Shown here: positions 11,984-24,494 of the stretch, in pieces | How positions within the stretch are numbered: the stretch's first letter is position 1 | How the letters are laid out: each line of letters starts with the position of its first letter | Assembly (NCBI GenBank): GCA_036872755.1 | Contig: JAVHNS010000006.1 | Location: 1,674,001 to 1,738,000, forward strand | Length of the DNA: 64,000 nucleotides | Reading direction: 5' to 3' | DNA from: Orbilia blumenaviensis | Taxonomy: Eukaryota > Ascomycota > Orbiliomycetes > Orbiliales > Orbiliaceae | Made by a program: the position numbers and the translations under genes | The notes under the pieces: generated by a model | Databases searched by the model: none | What the model saw: only the letters and a program-made list of their open reading frames with translations | What the model was told of the DNA's origin: nothing

Positions 11984-14900
11984 CGTGTTTCGTTTTGTGG
12001 GGTTGTAATGAAGTCGTAATTAATCGCTGCGATGCAGTTGATGTAAGGATAATATGGTGGATCTATGGTGTACTGATGAAGTATCCAATTCAATTCGAAA
12101 TGAGCCCGAATGCCAATAATAATATTAATAACGGGGACCAAGCCCTTAGCCAGCCTCTGCGTCACAAAAGTGCACCAGTTATTAATATCGAGTCGAAGCC
12201 ATCCAAGCCTTTTAGACCAGTGTCCCAAAATATCCAATCCCGCGAATGTGCGCCGCCAAAAATCCTACGAGTGCCCACGGAACTTTTTTTTTCTTTCGAA
12301 TTCCTGCAAGATGGATCCGGTTTCCTCCCCAAAATTGCTTTATTGTCGGGATCTAGTAACCGATTCGCTGGGGCACCTGTCTGCTTTAGTCTTGGGTCGC
12401 TCGCCTGCCTGCTCGCCTTGCCTGTCAGGGTTCTTGTACAGCTGTCTAGATCTGTGATATATGCGAGGTGAGGTTGGTGACCAGATCTGGGATATTAAGA
12501 GGGTGTTCCGAGGTTAGTATCTCCACGCTACCACCTGCTCGAAGTCCAGCAATGCAAATGTAGCAGTTGCAGAAGTAGCAGTAGTGCAGTAGCAGCAAGC
12601 GCAGGTATCTCAACCTGAAGGATAGTGGTTCAAAAAAAATAAAATTATCTGTTGTTTCAAACAAGAATTCCAAAGAAAGAAAAAAGTTGTATTTCTGTAT
12701 GCGCCGGCGAATACTCCAGTCGTCCGGTCGATTATTTGTACTCTTCGTACCTCGTACTGTACTGTCCTGAGGTTCTCTCTCACTGGTTCTCTCTCTCTTT
12801 TCTCTCCTCAGAGCTAAGCAAGGAGCGAAATTGAAGAGAGACTCTCTTGTAGAACAGAGGCAATGAACGGCAGCACGAACGACTGCCTGCTTCTACTCCG
12901 TACGACCTCCAAGCAATAAAGCAAAAAAAAAAAAACCACGATTTCGAGTATTCCAATTTTGTAACCGTTGTAGCGTAGTAGAGAAGTGTCGAATGTTCCT
13001 GTCCTGGCGCTGCTCCCGCTGTTGTGTCACTTCGCACCCTAACTATCTCCGGCTGGCCGTTGTGAACCCTGGATTTCGGGGGGGAAGATTTGGATTCTTC
13101 TTCTTTTTTTTCTTCTTAATTTTTATTTTTATCAAGATCTCGACCGCTAACAGAGCGGGGGGCCTAAAACACCAACAACGTTTTGAAAGAACAAAAAAGG
13201 AACTGGGGAAAACAGGGACGACAAGAGAGCATGTGTATGCCGTGAATGTGAGTGACCTGGAAGGAAGACTAAGTCAAGTCCAGTCGACGGTTTCCAAATT
13301 TGAAAAGGAATGCTAAAGCTATGCACCAGCGCAAAAGGGACTACCTCGAAGGGTGCGGGAAGTATGGACAAGAAATAGAAAAAAAGACCACCTTCGTCAA
13401 AGAAACCCCGTGAGAAGGACCAGAAGAAGAAAAAATTAGCATAGAAAAATTGGTGACAGGTCACGACGTTCGAGAAAAGAAGAAAATATCACAATCAGAC
13501 AGAAAGGCCGGAGCGAGAGCATATTGGTGAGAGGGTTTTCCCGAGCCCCCTCCCCCAAGGACCCTCCATTGCATTCTGTCAAGCAGGACGGCAGAAGGGC
13601 GACGACACCTGAATGCTCAGGGATCTCGCCAGCGCTACCCGTTATGGACAATGCCGGGTTTAGGCAGGTTGGTTCCTTACTTCATCTGCCTATAAAATGG
13701 AGATACTATAACTAATTGGCATGCCATATTTTCACATCCAGACCCACAATCGGTGTCGTTCGATCACTTCAATTCTTGTGAATCCAAAGCGACAGTTCCA
13801 CAGTAGAGCTCGCTCCAACGGCTGCTTATTACTCAAGGGCTGCTCCTGTTCACGCAGATCCCGTTACAAAGTCCCACCCCGGCCAGCTTTACGGCGTAGA
13901 CAGCGGTGAGGCTAATGAAAAGGAGGCAGGCGGCTGGACTCGTATACTTCAAACAGTCATTACCCGATGGTGTGGCTCAAATTCATGGCGGGATTGAAGG
14001 TGCTTTCACTTCTGCCCAACCCCTGACACCATATCTCCGATTTTCCAGAAGCTCGGTGAACTAGCTACTCAGATCTTCTGTCGCGTGCTACGATCCGTTT
14101 TTTTCTCTTGTGGGGTGGCGGTTGTTCTCCCACAACGAATCGAATGGCATATGTCTCCGTTCGCGAACTGAAGGGTTTGACGCTTGACGACATCTGCAAT
14201 GCAAGCTGCAGCTGAACCCCCATGGGGCATCGCAGGCGATTGGTGATGCAATGACTTCATTTCCAATGCGCAGGAAAAAATATAACTTGCCATGCGCGCA
14301 CGTCAAAATCGGCCGACCAGTCGCAATCGTTTCAAGATCAGTCCAAAAATGAACTATCTATGGGGAAGGGCCAATCCCAACCCCAGGCAGCTTTTTTAGC
14401 AGCACGCCGTTACATATGTTTTGCCGGGCTCCCCCAAATACCTTGCTGCGCCGCCAATGAGATTGGTGCGGTTCGCCGACCAATCATTTTACCGATATGC
14501 ACCCCGCCAACTAGGTCTGTCTTTTGCATCTTTGGGTCGACGACAGGCTGCAGGCACGGGTTGGGGAGACGGGTTTCGTTGGTCACTCAAGACTAGGCTC
14601 TTGATTGATTCGAAGCTAACTTTGATTTTTCCCGCCCTATAGTTTTTGTTTTCCTTCTTTGAAGTTCCATTGGGTTTCAATATTAATATTGGGGTGAGAA
14701 ATGTGGGATATAAGGCACAAAGTTGCTTTGCTTGATGCATCGCTGACAGTACGAAGTACGCAAAATGCAAAGTTATGCAGCGTTCATTTTACCTCAGGAT
14801 TCCAGCGCCGCCGCCGCTTCCTTGAGAAACAGTTTCTCGTACGTATTACAGCCAATTCTCATACGACCACAAACTACCGACTCCATAATGTAACGTTGAC

Positions 14901-17900
14901 GACGTCTACAGGAACAAACCTACGGAGTAAAGGGGGAACGGAAATCCCACCATCACGCCATTTCATTGCATCTTCGCCCGTAACAATATACGTATACCAA
15001 GCCACAATATATCTCCAACATTTTATTTTAGCCCGAAAAATTGAATTATATATAACGTGAAAAAATATATATTTGATTGACCCCAAGATTGTTCATACCC
15101 CAACGTCCAACCTAGTTAAGACCTAGGTTCTTTTGTTCAGAAATTAAACCCATTTTTTTCCAACGGAACAAAAATCTGTTTGTTTTTTAGTTCCCCTGTT
15201 GGCCGGCTACGACACCACGTAGACATCGATTGTTCCATATTACACATGCACACGGAATGTAGACCCCAGTCCCTGTCCAAAATACACAGGTTCCCGGCAA
15301 GCACCGACCCGATATGCAAGGGGTAAAAAAAAAAGATGGACCAGCAACTTTACTCGGTAAAAGGGGGGCACCCCAAACCGCATATCTTTTTTAGGGTCCA
15401 GTCTGTTCACCGATGCGCATGCTTGTCCCTTGAGGATGGTGGTGCCATGTAAGATCGAATATTTAGATCTTACTATTACCCTCCATTGTGGGTGATCTCT
15501 GGGACTTGGGACATTTTTAAAAATCAAAAAAAGGGTCCGTGGACCTTCTGTAATAGACGTTTCGAGAGCCGAGTTTGGAAATTCTGAATTTTGTAGCAGA
15601 TGATGTCCTTTTTCAATGCGGTGATTTTGATTTTCTTTTGGGTCAAAGGTGAACCAGAACGTAGCTTAGGAATCTCCTATTTATTTGGTCGGACATTGTT
15701 TCTTTATGCGAGGAGTCTAAATATTTACTCTTTATATTACCTAGGTGTACTAAGACTTTCCGGAGTTTACATATTCGAACGGTAATATTAATTTTGAATA
15801 TGTCGATGATTTGAGGGCTACGCGTACTTGCTGACTCTTATGTCTACATACTACTAAGCAAGGATATTTTACGTTACCTAATACGACTTCGATACAGGCA
15901 GATTTCGTTTCGACTTCTTGGCATTATGGCCCAGAAGTTTGAAATACGCGATATAGATTCCAGGGTCCTCGTTTCCAAAACCCGCATTGAAGGAGTATCA
16001 CAATACTTTGGATGATCGGTAAAACGAAAATTTTCTTTCTTATAAAATTGGAAGGGAGAGCATTTTTTAAAGGGGTTTGAAACGGGACAGGATAGGGATT
16101 TGGATTGATTTTTTTTTATGAAGATTAATTATGAAGTATGGGCTATGCTAATGCAGGTTATATGCATTGGCCAACTAGGTACCCTGCAAGGTGGACTACT
16201 CATAACGTGGGAAGGGGACGTAGTGTAACCTTGAATTCATGAAGGGTGGCTCCTCGGATCCGTGGATTAACGTTTGTTATGAGGTATAGCAATCGGGTTA
16301 TCGATCGGACAATAGGGTGGTTGAACCTTGTGCATTGATTCTAAGTTGGGATGACTCTCTTTGATGCCATGAGGCTCTGCATCGGATATCTGGGGTCTAA
16401 AACGCCCTCGGAACTTGCGGTAGGATTGATCCGTATTAGACTATCCGGTGCGTCCTATATACGCACACATGCCCGATTCAATTGAGATTCAATAATTGAA
16501 CACTCGGGACTGAGATATCAACATCGATCTAGCTAACCTGGCCTTCGTTTAACGAATACCCACGTACAAGTCACCGCAGTCTAGCGTGCAGAAAACCAGA
16601 AGAACGATCGATTCGCGCGCAACCAATTCTCTAACCCTCTCTAAACGTTGCAAACATACGTTACATGCGGGGCCTTCTCGCAGGCGATGTTTTATAATTA
16701 GGCCCCCATCCATGTGAGGTATACAACCAAACTCGGGTGCCCCCCAAAATTGAAACTGTAATAATCCATTTGGATCTATAAATAAAAAGCCGAAACCTCC
16801 TACGCGAATGACGACCACGGGTGGAAATTATTGGCTATGGAAACCCAACGGCGCACTTAACGACAAAATGTGGTATTATCGATGTCTCGGATAACTGTTG
16901 GCAGGGGTTGGCTAGATCTATAAAGCGCCGTGTTCTGCTTATAGATATAACAGATATGATAGCTTAAGTTATGGCTTCGGACCGATATCGCGACGGCATC
17001 GGCGGGTGCGCATGTCAGATCGATATATCTAGCTCCGAATTGGTTATGTATCTAAGCTATGAATATATATGAATTCAAATTACTTCGGGACCTAAATAGG
17101 CCATGATGCTATTCCATATGGCCCGCAGAGCTTTAAATACGGAAGTAATTTACATATAGGCGTACTTCGGCCTCGAGTTTCCTATTCCTCACCTCTAGAG
17201 GTGATATAAATCCTTGAAGCTGGTTAAGTTCTATAAGCACATACCAACCGTTTAACGCTGATCGATAGGGCTTTCTCCTAAAAGGATCGATCAATGACCC
17301 TCATATCCGTAATAGGTGTTCAATTAGATATCCGATTAGGGCTATCTATACCCCAATCCTGGCGAATCGAAAGTGGAGTATCTTAATCAGTGCAGTATAT
17401 CCCGCATGTTCCTGTATTATAATTATAAGCATTCTAGATAGAAACGGGGACTTGCTGTTACCTGCGAAGGTGAAACTATTTGGGGGCGTATGCATAATAT
17501 TGGGGCACTGGGTTAGTGAGCTGTGGGCCTGCTATAGAGAGGGATGGGTACCATCGGTATTATGTAATCGGCATCTCGCCCGTGAACTTGTCCATCAGTA
17601 CGTATACATGACAGCACCTATCGCAAGCACTCAATACTAGATTAATATCATATTAGAAAGCAATGCAAAATAACACTTAGCGAATTAAATAATTACTCAA
17701 GTGGTGCATAGTGGAAACGTCAATATCAACGTTTTCACATTTAGTACAGACGTTATGCAAACGGTGTCTACTTTAGGAGTCTGGTCGGGTGAGGCATAGC
17801 GTTGACTCTCGATAGGTCGACTACGTGTGTACCAATAGCAGCTACTAGTACTCGATATGGATACATAAGTGCATAACACGTAGGGACAGCACCCAATTGA

Positions 17901-18725
17901 TGGGGCTGCAGGATCGGGTATTTGTGCCCCAGCAATCGAGTCGACATCCCGATATCCTTGTCAAGATCCTCTTTGTTGGCACGGTCTCGCCCAGCCAACA
18001 CGCTTCGACGTCGGTTCCTCACAGCTCCTCACCACAGCTCACCAGAAACGCCTGCCAGTCACAGATCCAGCCAGAAAAACACTATTTTGGAATTCTAAAT
18101 CTCAAACTTCTGACAATTTCCTCTTCCTCCACAGTCAGGAGCCCGTCTTCCTGTCTGTTTTCCCGACCTCACCAGCCAGACCGGTGCAGTCCAGGCCCTG
18201 GAACCTTGCACTGCCGAGAGAGAGCAAGAGAGCAAGAGCTACCATCCCAGAGAGTACCCGATCCACCGACTCTCACATGTGCTTTGCCTGACATCCTGGA
18301 TTCAACCTTTCCCGTTTTATCTCTCCGACATCCATCGAGCACCTTTTGTCAGATAGCAAACCTTTTGTGCTGCTTATTTATTGCATACCGAACTATCGTG
18401 CCTTCTTAATCACGATATTATTTCTTGCTTGCCAATATCAATCACCCGACTCGTCCGGAACATCTCGAAGGAGTTCGGTCATAGCTTACCCGCCCGCTTT
18501 CGATACCCCTCTCCGCACAACCTGTCGGAGGCGATACAAAATCAAGTCTTCCGGAGGCCCTTATCATAAATCTAACCGGGATTGTTTCCTGGTTCGGATT
18601 TTAAGCTACCAAAATAAAAAGGAAAGAAATAAGATAAAGGAATTGTTCGCGTTAGCAACTGGCTCGCCTTGATTCCCGTTTCGTCGTTCAACGAGGAACT
18701 CCGTCGCCACCTATACCCTTCATAA
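11984..18725. other. Gene-poor stretch of about 6.7 kb between divergent RA-PH and WDR26 genes
   Basis: No reading frame here shows recognisable homology; every open frame is short or low-complexity. The stretch up to about 12.9 kb is likely promoter and leader of the RA-PH gene. The pyrimidine- and CCAG-rich segment from about 17.95 to 18.7 kb looks like the leader of WDR26. The middle (about 15.5-17.9 kb) is AT-rich without long frames, though CpG-containing words remain, so it is not obviously RIP-mutated repeat. I find no tRNA or 5S gene. It may contain long non-coding transcripts or old transposon debris, but nothing decisive is visible. Confidence 0.55.
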
Positions 18726-19103
18726 AACCCTTCTAACCACCAAATTCCGAGAGTCGAAGCGGGGGTTCGATCACTTGTTTCGACTTTCGACTCTTATAAA
18801 GAAGAAGACCTGGCAAGCCGACGCCCTTTCTCCGACGTTTCCCTTTCCGCAGACGACGACGACGATAGTGATACCCAAACTCTTGGACCGTCAAGTTCTA
18901 CTCCCATAGGAATCTCCGAAAGCGAGGGAGGGTCTACGGTAGAGGAGAGCTACCACACCAGCAGCGGCAGCAGCAGTCGACCGGAGTCCCGTTCTCGACC
19001 TTCTCGTCACAAGCGACGGAGGATCGGGTCTCGAAGTCCCTCCGCTTCATCTCTGCTCCGGAACCAGCTGCTCGGAGAAGCTGATAGTGCACTGCAAACA
19101 AAC
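18726..19103 (+). other. In-frame open extension upstream of the WDR26 ATG, possibly N-terminal coding
   Basis: The frame of the ATG at 19104 stays open back to a TAA at 18723 but contains no ATG. Its translation has protein-like composition: a run of five Asp residues, a Ser-rich tract, and a basic SRHKRRR cluster followed by GSRSPSASSLLRNQ. A CTAAC at about 18733 followed by AG at 18750-18751 could be the 3' end of an upstream intron, in which case the true start lies in an unseen first exon. The alternative is that translation simply begins at 19104. Confidence 0.45.
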
Positions 19104-21151
19104 ATGAGATTCGAGGATGATTCGGAGAAAATAGAAACCAGCTCGACCAACGGGGTTGCTCTTACCAACGGTAGCAGCAACGGGAAGGGCGGGAAGATGG
19201 TAAACACCAACGGGACAGCGCGGGATTATTTTGGGCATGATAGGGAGGAGGTGACGAGATTAATCATCCAGAGCCTGTACGACCTAGGATATCACGATTC
19301 GGCAAGCAGACTTGAGCAGGAGTCAAATTATCCCTTAGAATCGGAGGAAGCCACTCTCTTTCGGAGTGCAGTAGAAAATGGCGAGTGGGCAAGAGTAGAG
19401 CAGCTCCTGGATATTCTTGAGTTACATGAGGCCGCTGATAAGAATGTGAGCTACATGGCAATATCGTTTGTGTGTGGCACCTTTTACTGATGGATCTGTT
19501 TTAAGGGTTTACTATTCCAACTACGACAGCAGAAATTCCTTGAACTTCTCGAAAGTAAACAGCTCGGGCGGGCTCTCCAGGTCTTACGAACAGAACTTAC
19601 ACCACTGGATCATGATATTGATCAATTACATTTCCTATCTAGGTACGACGCGGAGTTATACCCGTCCTGGTTTTGAGGAAACTAACGCCATATATAGCTT
19701 GATGATGCTGTCACCAGAGGATCTTAAAGAGCGAGCGTGCTGGGACGGAGCAAAGGGGAACTCACGAAAGGATCTACTAGACCAATTATCGAGCGCTATA
19801 TCGCCGTCCGTGATAATACCCGCCCACCGACTAGCTACTCTACTGCAACAGGTCAAAAACAACCAGATTTCGCAGTGTCTTTATCATAATACCGAGAATT
19901 CACCAAGTCTATACACGGACCACAGGTGCGACAGGAGTCAGTTTCCTTCTCACACGATGAGGATACTCGATGATCATACGAACGAAGTTTGGACAGTGGC
20001 GTTCTCGCACGATGGGGAACGGTTGGCGACCGGTTCAAAAGACACGACTGCAATGATATATGACGTCAGGGTAGGTTGGGTGTTTTGGATGAGTTCGGGG
20101 AGATTACTTTCGACTAACTGGGTATTGTAGACGTGGTCGATAGTAATGACAATGAAACAGCATGAAGGTGGTGTCGCTTATGTGTCTTGGTCGCCTGATG
20201 ATACGTATATTGTCACTTGTTCGAACGATCGGACTGCCAAGCTTTGGGATACACAGGTAGGTTTTAACCTTGTATATAAGATTCGGCAAGTCAGTCCAAC
20301 GGCAAACTGACGGAGCAATAGACCGCAGAATGCTTGCACACGCTTTCGAAACAGACTGAACCAGTTACTTGTTGTGCCTGGGCCCCCGATGGCAAGACAT
20401 TCGCGACTGGCAGCGTCGACAAGTCGATTGTGCTTTGGAACCTTCAAGGTGAAGCGTTGCACACTTGGCAGGGTAGTCGGATATATGATATAGTGATCAC
20501 TCCGGATAGTACCCGCCTGATCGCAATCTGTACCGAACACAAGATTCACATCTACGACTTGACGACACCGAAGAAGGATGAATTCTGCGTGCTCAATATG
20601 AAGGCACCACTTACAAGTATTTCGGTGACGAAGGATTCGAGGTATGCGATTGTGAATATGGGCCACGGGAGCGAGCAGATTCAGATGGTAGATTTGCAGT
20701 ACCATGAGGAAGTTAGAACGTTTAGGGGGCACAAGCAGGGCAAATTTGTGATTAAGAGCTGTTTTGGGGGCGCGGATGAGAACTTTGTGGTTAGTGGGAG
20801 CGAAGGTTCGTACATAACAAATTTCTTAAGTTTATACGATAATTGCTAATATTTCTTGGGCAGATTGTAAAATCTATGTATGGCACAAGGAGAATGGGCA
20901 GTTGATGGAGAGCCTAGAAGGGCACACAGGGACGGTTAACTGTGTGGCTTGGAACCCTACAAACCCGCAGATGTTTGCGTCTGCGGGAGACGATAAAGTA
21001 GTTAGGATGTGAGTGCATTTACGCAAACCTCATTTATGGTATGATGGAAGCTGACTATTGTGGTGATTTTAGCTGGTCCGTCGCTAGCGAATCAATGAAA
21101 GGGAAGGATCGGGATGAGATGGCATTGTTCGACGAGATGATTGATGCATAG
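19104..21151 (+). CDS. WDR26/Gid7-type subunit of the GID/CTLH ubiquitin ligase
   Basis: The protein has LisH, CTLH and WD40 domains. It is the family of Gid7 (yeast) and WDR26 (human), supramolecular assembly and substrate-recruiting subunits of the GID/CTLH E3 ligase that degrades gluconeogenic enzymes and other targets. Exons: 19104-19445, 19506-19642, 19698-20070, 20131-20256, 20322-20805, 20864-21008 and 21073-21151. All phases agree, giving 561 residues from this ATG. LisH covers about residues 48-80 (LIIQSLYDLGYHDSASRLEQ), CTLH about 81-150 (LFRSAVENGEWARVEQLLD, then QKFLELLESKQLGRALQVLR), and WD repeats about 230-550 (for example HDGERLATGSKDTTAMIYDV and DRTAKLWDTQ). The start is uncertain because the frame remains open 378 nt upstream. 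It ends 1.1 kb before the V-ATPase gene. Confidence 0.92.
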
Positions 21152-22248
21152 GCGGTCTCGGAGCTAGGCTGGGTATGAAAGCAGCGCAATAAGATTTTCC
21201 TCCTTCTCCTTTTTTCTCTCTCTCGGTTTTGAATTTGGCACATTGGGGATATCGATCACAGCGTTCACCGGTTATATATTAATTGGTTAGCGGCGGCGGA
21301 CTGATTATTGACGTCTCCCACCATCCTACCTTTTTTCTTCTTATTGACTATTTGTACCCTTTGTTTTTGACTCTTTTTTTTTGTTGGGGGGAAACGGAGG
21401 TTAGGAATGCTTTCTTTAAAGATTCGGCCTTGGTGTTCATTTTTTCTCTCTCTTCAATGTTGGGGCGGTTGGGTGTGTGATATTGATATACTATGCTTGT
21501 TCTATTTTCATCATCCTTATTCTTTATTCTTCTTTTGTACCGTTTTTTGCTTTCGGGTTTGGGCGGGGATATTATGTTATGATCGATAGCGAGGAATGGG
21601 GAAGAGAGGTACTGGGATGGGGTAGTTATTAGTAGTAGGTAGTTGTGCATAGAGAGGAGAGGGGAAGAAGAATAATTGATGTTGGAGATTAATAGAATTC
21701 GGGGTAGTATTGGGTGACTCTAAGGAGTTTTGTAAGTGATTTAACCTTTGTAGACGTAGTGATTTATATTGTGGCAATTGATTGGGTAGGTAAGCCATCG
21801 CGATATATCACGTGAGAAGATTTGAGCTCTGAACCTGAGCCTCAACAGGATAGAATTATGTTGCTGTGGCGCTGGAGCTGTATACTATATAATCGTAATA
21901 TCGACAGGTATTTCGACAGGTGAAGTTGCAGACTGTGACAGTAGGTTTATATGTGTTGCGATAAGATAACGTTGGAAGCCCACCTAACCTGGTAAACGCG
22001 AAAGCTTGCGAGCAAGCTCTCGGAGAAGAGGTGACGTTTGTGCTTCCCTCACCCTCTCCCTCTTCTAGATTCAACATCCCACTTTTTATCCCTCCCGCCC
22101 CCGGTTTTTTTGGTATTTCGAGGTACCTGATATTACGACACCTCCTGGTTTTTACGCTACCTGCTCGGAAGATAAAGGATAGGATAGACGGAGTGATTTT
22201 CTGGTGTTGGGCCTTTTTCTTTTGGTTGCTTTTGGATAATACGACACA
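21152..22248. other. Intergenic region between WDR26 and V-ATPase A
   Basis: This 1.1 kb holds a T-rich 3' region of WDR26 (21,180-21,600) and the pyrimidine-rich promoter and leader of the V-ATPase gene (about 22,020-22,120). No gene is visible. Confidence 0.6.
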
Positions 22249-24494
22249 ATGGTATGGGCGCTGCTTGGGTTGTTTCGTATGAATTGGGGGGTATAGTGAT
22301 GCTAATGTTGGACTTTGAATGGTGGAATAGTCGAAGAGGGATACTGAAGCTTCGGAGGACCGATATGGTGGGTTTCTCTTTTTGAAGAAGATGGAAGGAG
22401 TACCTTGATGTTGACACTTTACTGTGTAGGGTCTATCTACTCTATATCTGGGTATATATATCTACATCTATATTCCGTTCTTTCTATGGTTGCGATGGGT
22501 GTTAATGGAAGGATGGCTTTGAAATAGACCCGTCGTTATTGCGGAAAATATGATCGGGTGTGCTATGTACGAGCTTGTACGTAATCCCTTCTTTCTTCCC
22601 TGAGGGTTCTGCATTGTGGCTTTGAGGGGAGGGGCTGATATAAGCATAGGTTCGAGTTGGACATGATGCTTTGATGGGAGAGGTCATTAGGATAGAGGCG
22701 GATAAGGCTACTATTCAGGTTTACGAGGAGACTGGTATGTGTTCTTCCCTTCTTCTTTGTCAAGTTTGATATGGGAGAGCTAACGTCGGTTTTATTCTCT
22801 TTCTAGCTGGTGTTACTGTCGGCGATCCTGTCTTGAGAACCGGAAAGCCTCTCTCGGTCGAATTAGGTCCGGGTTTGATGGAGAATATCTACGACGGTAT
22901 CCAGCGTCCTCTCAAGGAAATCCAACGCGAATCGCAGGGTATCTACATTCCCCGTGGTATCGACATTACCGCGCTCGACCGTCAGAAGGCATGGGAATTT
23001 ACGCCGGGCGACAAGAAAGTCGGCGACCACATTACCGGAGGCGATATCTACGCTACTGTATTCGAGAACTCATTGGTGAATGATCACCAAGTCCTCCTCC
23101 CGCCTCGGGCTAGGGGTACAATCACCTATATCGCCGAGCCAGGAAGCTATAACGTCACAGAAAAGGTTTTGGAGGTGGAGTTTGATGGGAAGAAGCAGAG
23201 TTTTACGATGATGCATACTTGGCCTGTGCGTGTTCCTCGTCCGGTCGCTGAGAGAGCCCAGGCAGATTACCCGCTGTTCACGGGGCAGAGGGTTTTGGAT
23301 GCTCTGTTTCCAAGTGTGCAGGGTGGTACTACGGCCATTCCTGGCGCTTTCGGATGCGGCAAGACTGTTATTAGTCAGTCGTTGAGTAAGTTTTCGAATA
23401 CGGATGGTATTATCTACGTTGGGTGCGGTGAGAGAGGGAATGAAATGGCGGAAGTGTTGAAGGATTTCCCGGAGTTGTCGATTGAAATCAAGGGACGGAA
23501 GGAGCCGATTATGAAGCGGACGACTTTGGTTGCGAATACTTCCAACATGCCAGTGGCAGCTCGTGAGGCTTCGATCTATACTGGTATTACGTTGGCGGAG
23601 TATTTCCGTGACCAGGGTAAGGATATGGCTATGATTGCGGATTCGTCGTCGAGATGGGCCGAGGCGCTTAGAGAACTTTCTGGACGTTTGGGAGAAATGC
23701 CGGCAGATCAGGGTTTCCCGGCTTACTTGGGAGCGAAGCTGGCGAGTTTCTACGAGAGAGCTGGAAAGGTTAGGTGTTTAGGAAGCCCGGGACGGTTTGG
23801 ATCGGTTTCGATTGTCGGCGCCGTCAGTCCACCTGGTGGAGACTTTTCGGATCCGGTTACTGCGTCGACTTTGAGCATTGTACAGGTTTTCTGGGGGTTG
23901 GATAAGCGTTTGGCGCAGAGGAAGCGTATGTTATTTTCTCTCGCTGTCTTTGCCATGAAGACTTTAGTGCTGACTGATCTTTTTTTAGATTTCCCGTCGG
24001 TGAATACTAGCTTGTCGTACAGCAAGTATACGAAGTCGCTGGATAAGTACTATGAAAAGAACTTCCCTGAGTTCCCGAAGTACCGTGATCAGGTCAAGAA
24101 GCTGCTTTCTGATTCCGAAGATTTGGAGCAAGTCGTGCAGCTGGTCGGAGCACAGTCTCTTGCGGATAACGACAAGGTTACACTTTACATTTCGACATTG
24201 GTCAAGGAAGATTTCCTGCAGCAGAATGGTTACTCCAAATATGATCAATACTGCCCGATGTGGAAGAGCAACTGGATGATGAAGAACATGATGGGTTTCC
24301 ACGATGAGGCCCAGAAAGCAGTTGCCAGCGGTGTTAGCTGGAATAAGATCAAGGAAGCTACGTCAGAGCTACAGCATCAATTGAGGAGTATGAAGTTCGA
24401 GATTCCAGATGAGGGAGAGGAGGCTATTACGGCTAAGTATGAGAAGCTGCACCAGGCGATTTTGGAGAAGTTTTCGGCGATTTCGGATGAGTAG
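22249..24494 (+). CDS. vma1: V-type H+-ATPase catalytic subunit A
   Basis: This is the ATP-hydrolysing A subunit of the V1 sector, acidifying the vacuole and endomembranes. Exons: 22249-22251 (the ATG alone), 22331-22367, 22430-22451 (22 nt), 22528-22576, 22650-22734, 22807-23925 and 23989-24494; the total of 1,821 nt encodes 606 residues, close to the usual 615-620. The N-terminal join reads [20 protein letters not shown], as expected for the family. The Walker A motif is GAFGCGKT, followed by [27 protein letters not shown] [13 protein letters not shown] and [12 protein letters not shown]. No intein interrupts the P-loop domain, unlike yeast VMA1. The last intron (63 nt) is in frame without a stop, so its removal is inferred from restoring the expected AQRKHFPSVN. 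The ATG-only first exon is the least certain part: GTATGG donor, GCTAAT branch and AATAG acceptor support it. Confidence 0.93.

Noticed and set aside
14859..14875. CATACGACCACA resembling the start of a dispersed 5S rRNA gene
   Set aside because: The match stops after 12 bases; the downstream 5S internal control region is absent.
17897..18409. A 170-codon frame before WDR26
   Set aside because: Low-complexity Ser/Pro-rich sequence from a CT-rich leader, with no homology.
23341..23560. A VMA1-type self-splicing intein in the V-ATPase A subunit
   Set aside because: The P-loop and [13 protein letters not shown] region are continuous with no insertion.
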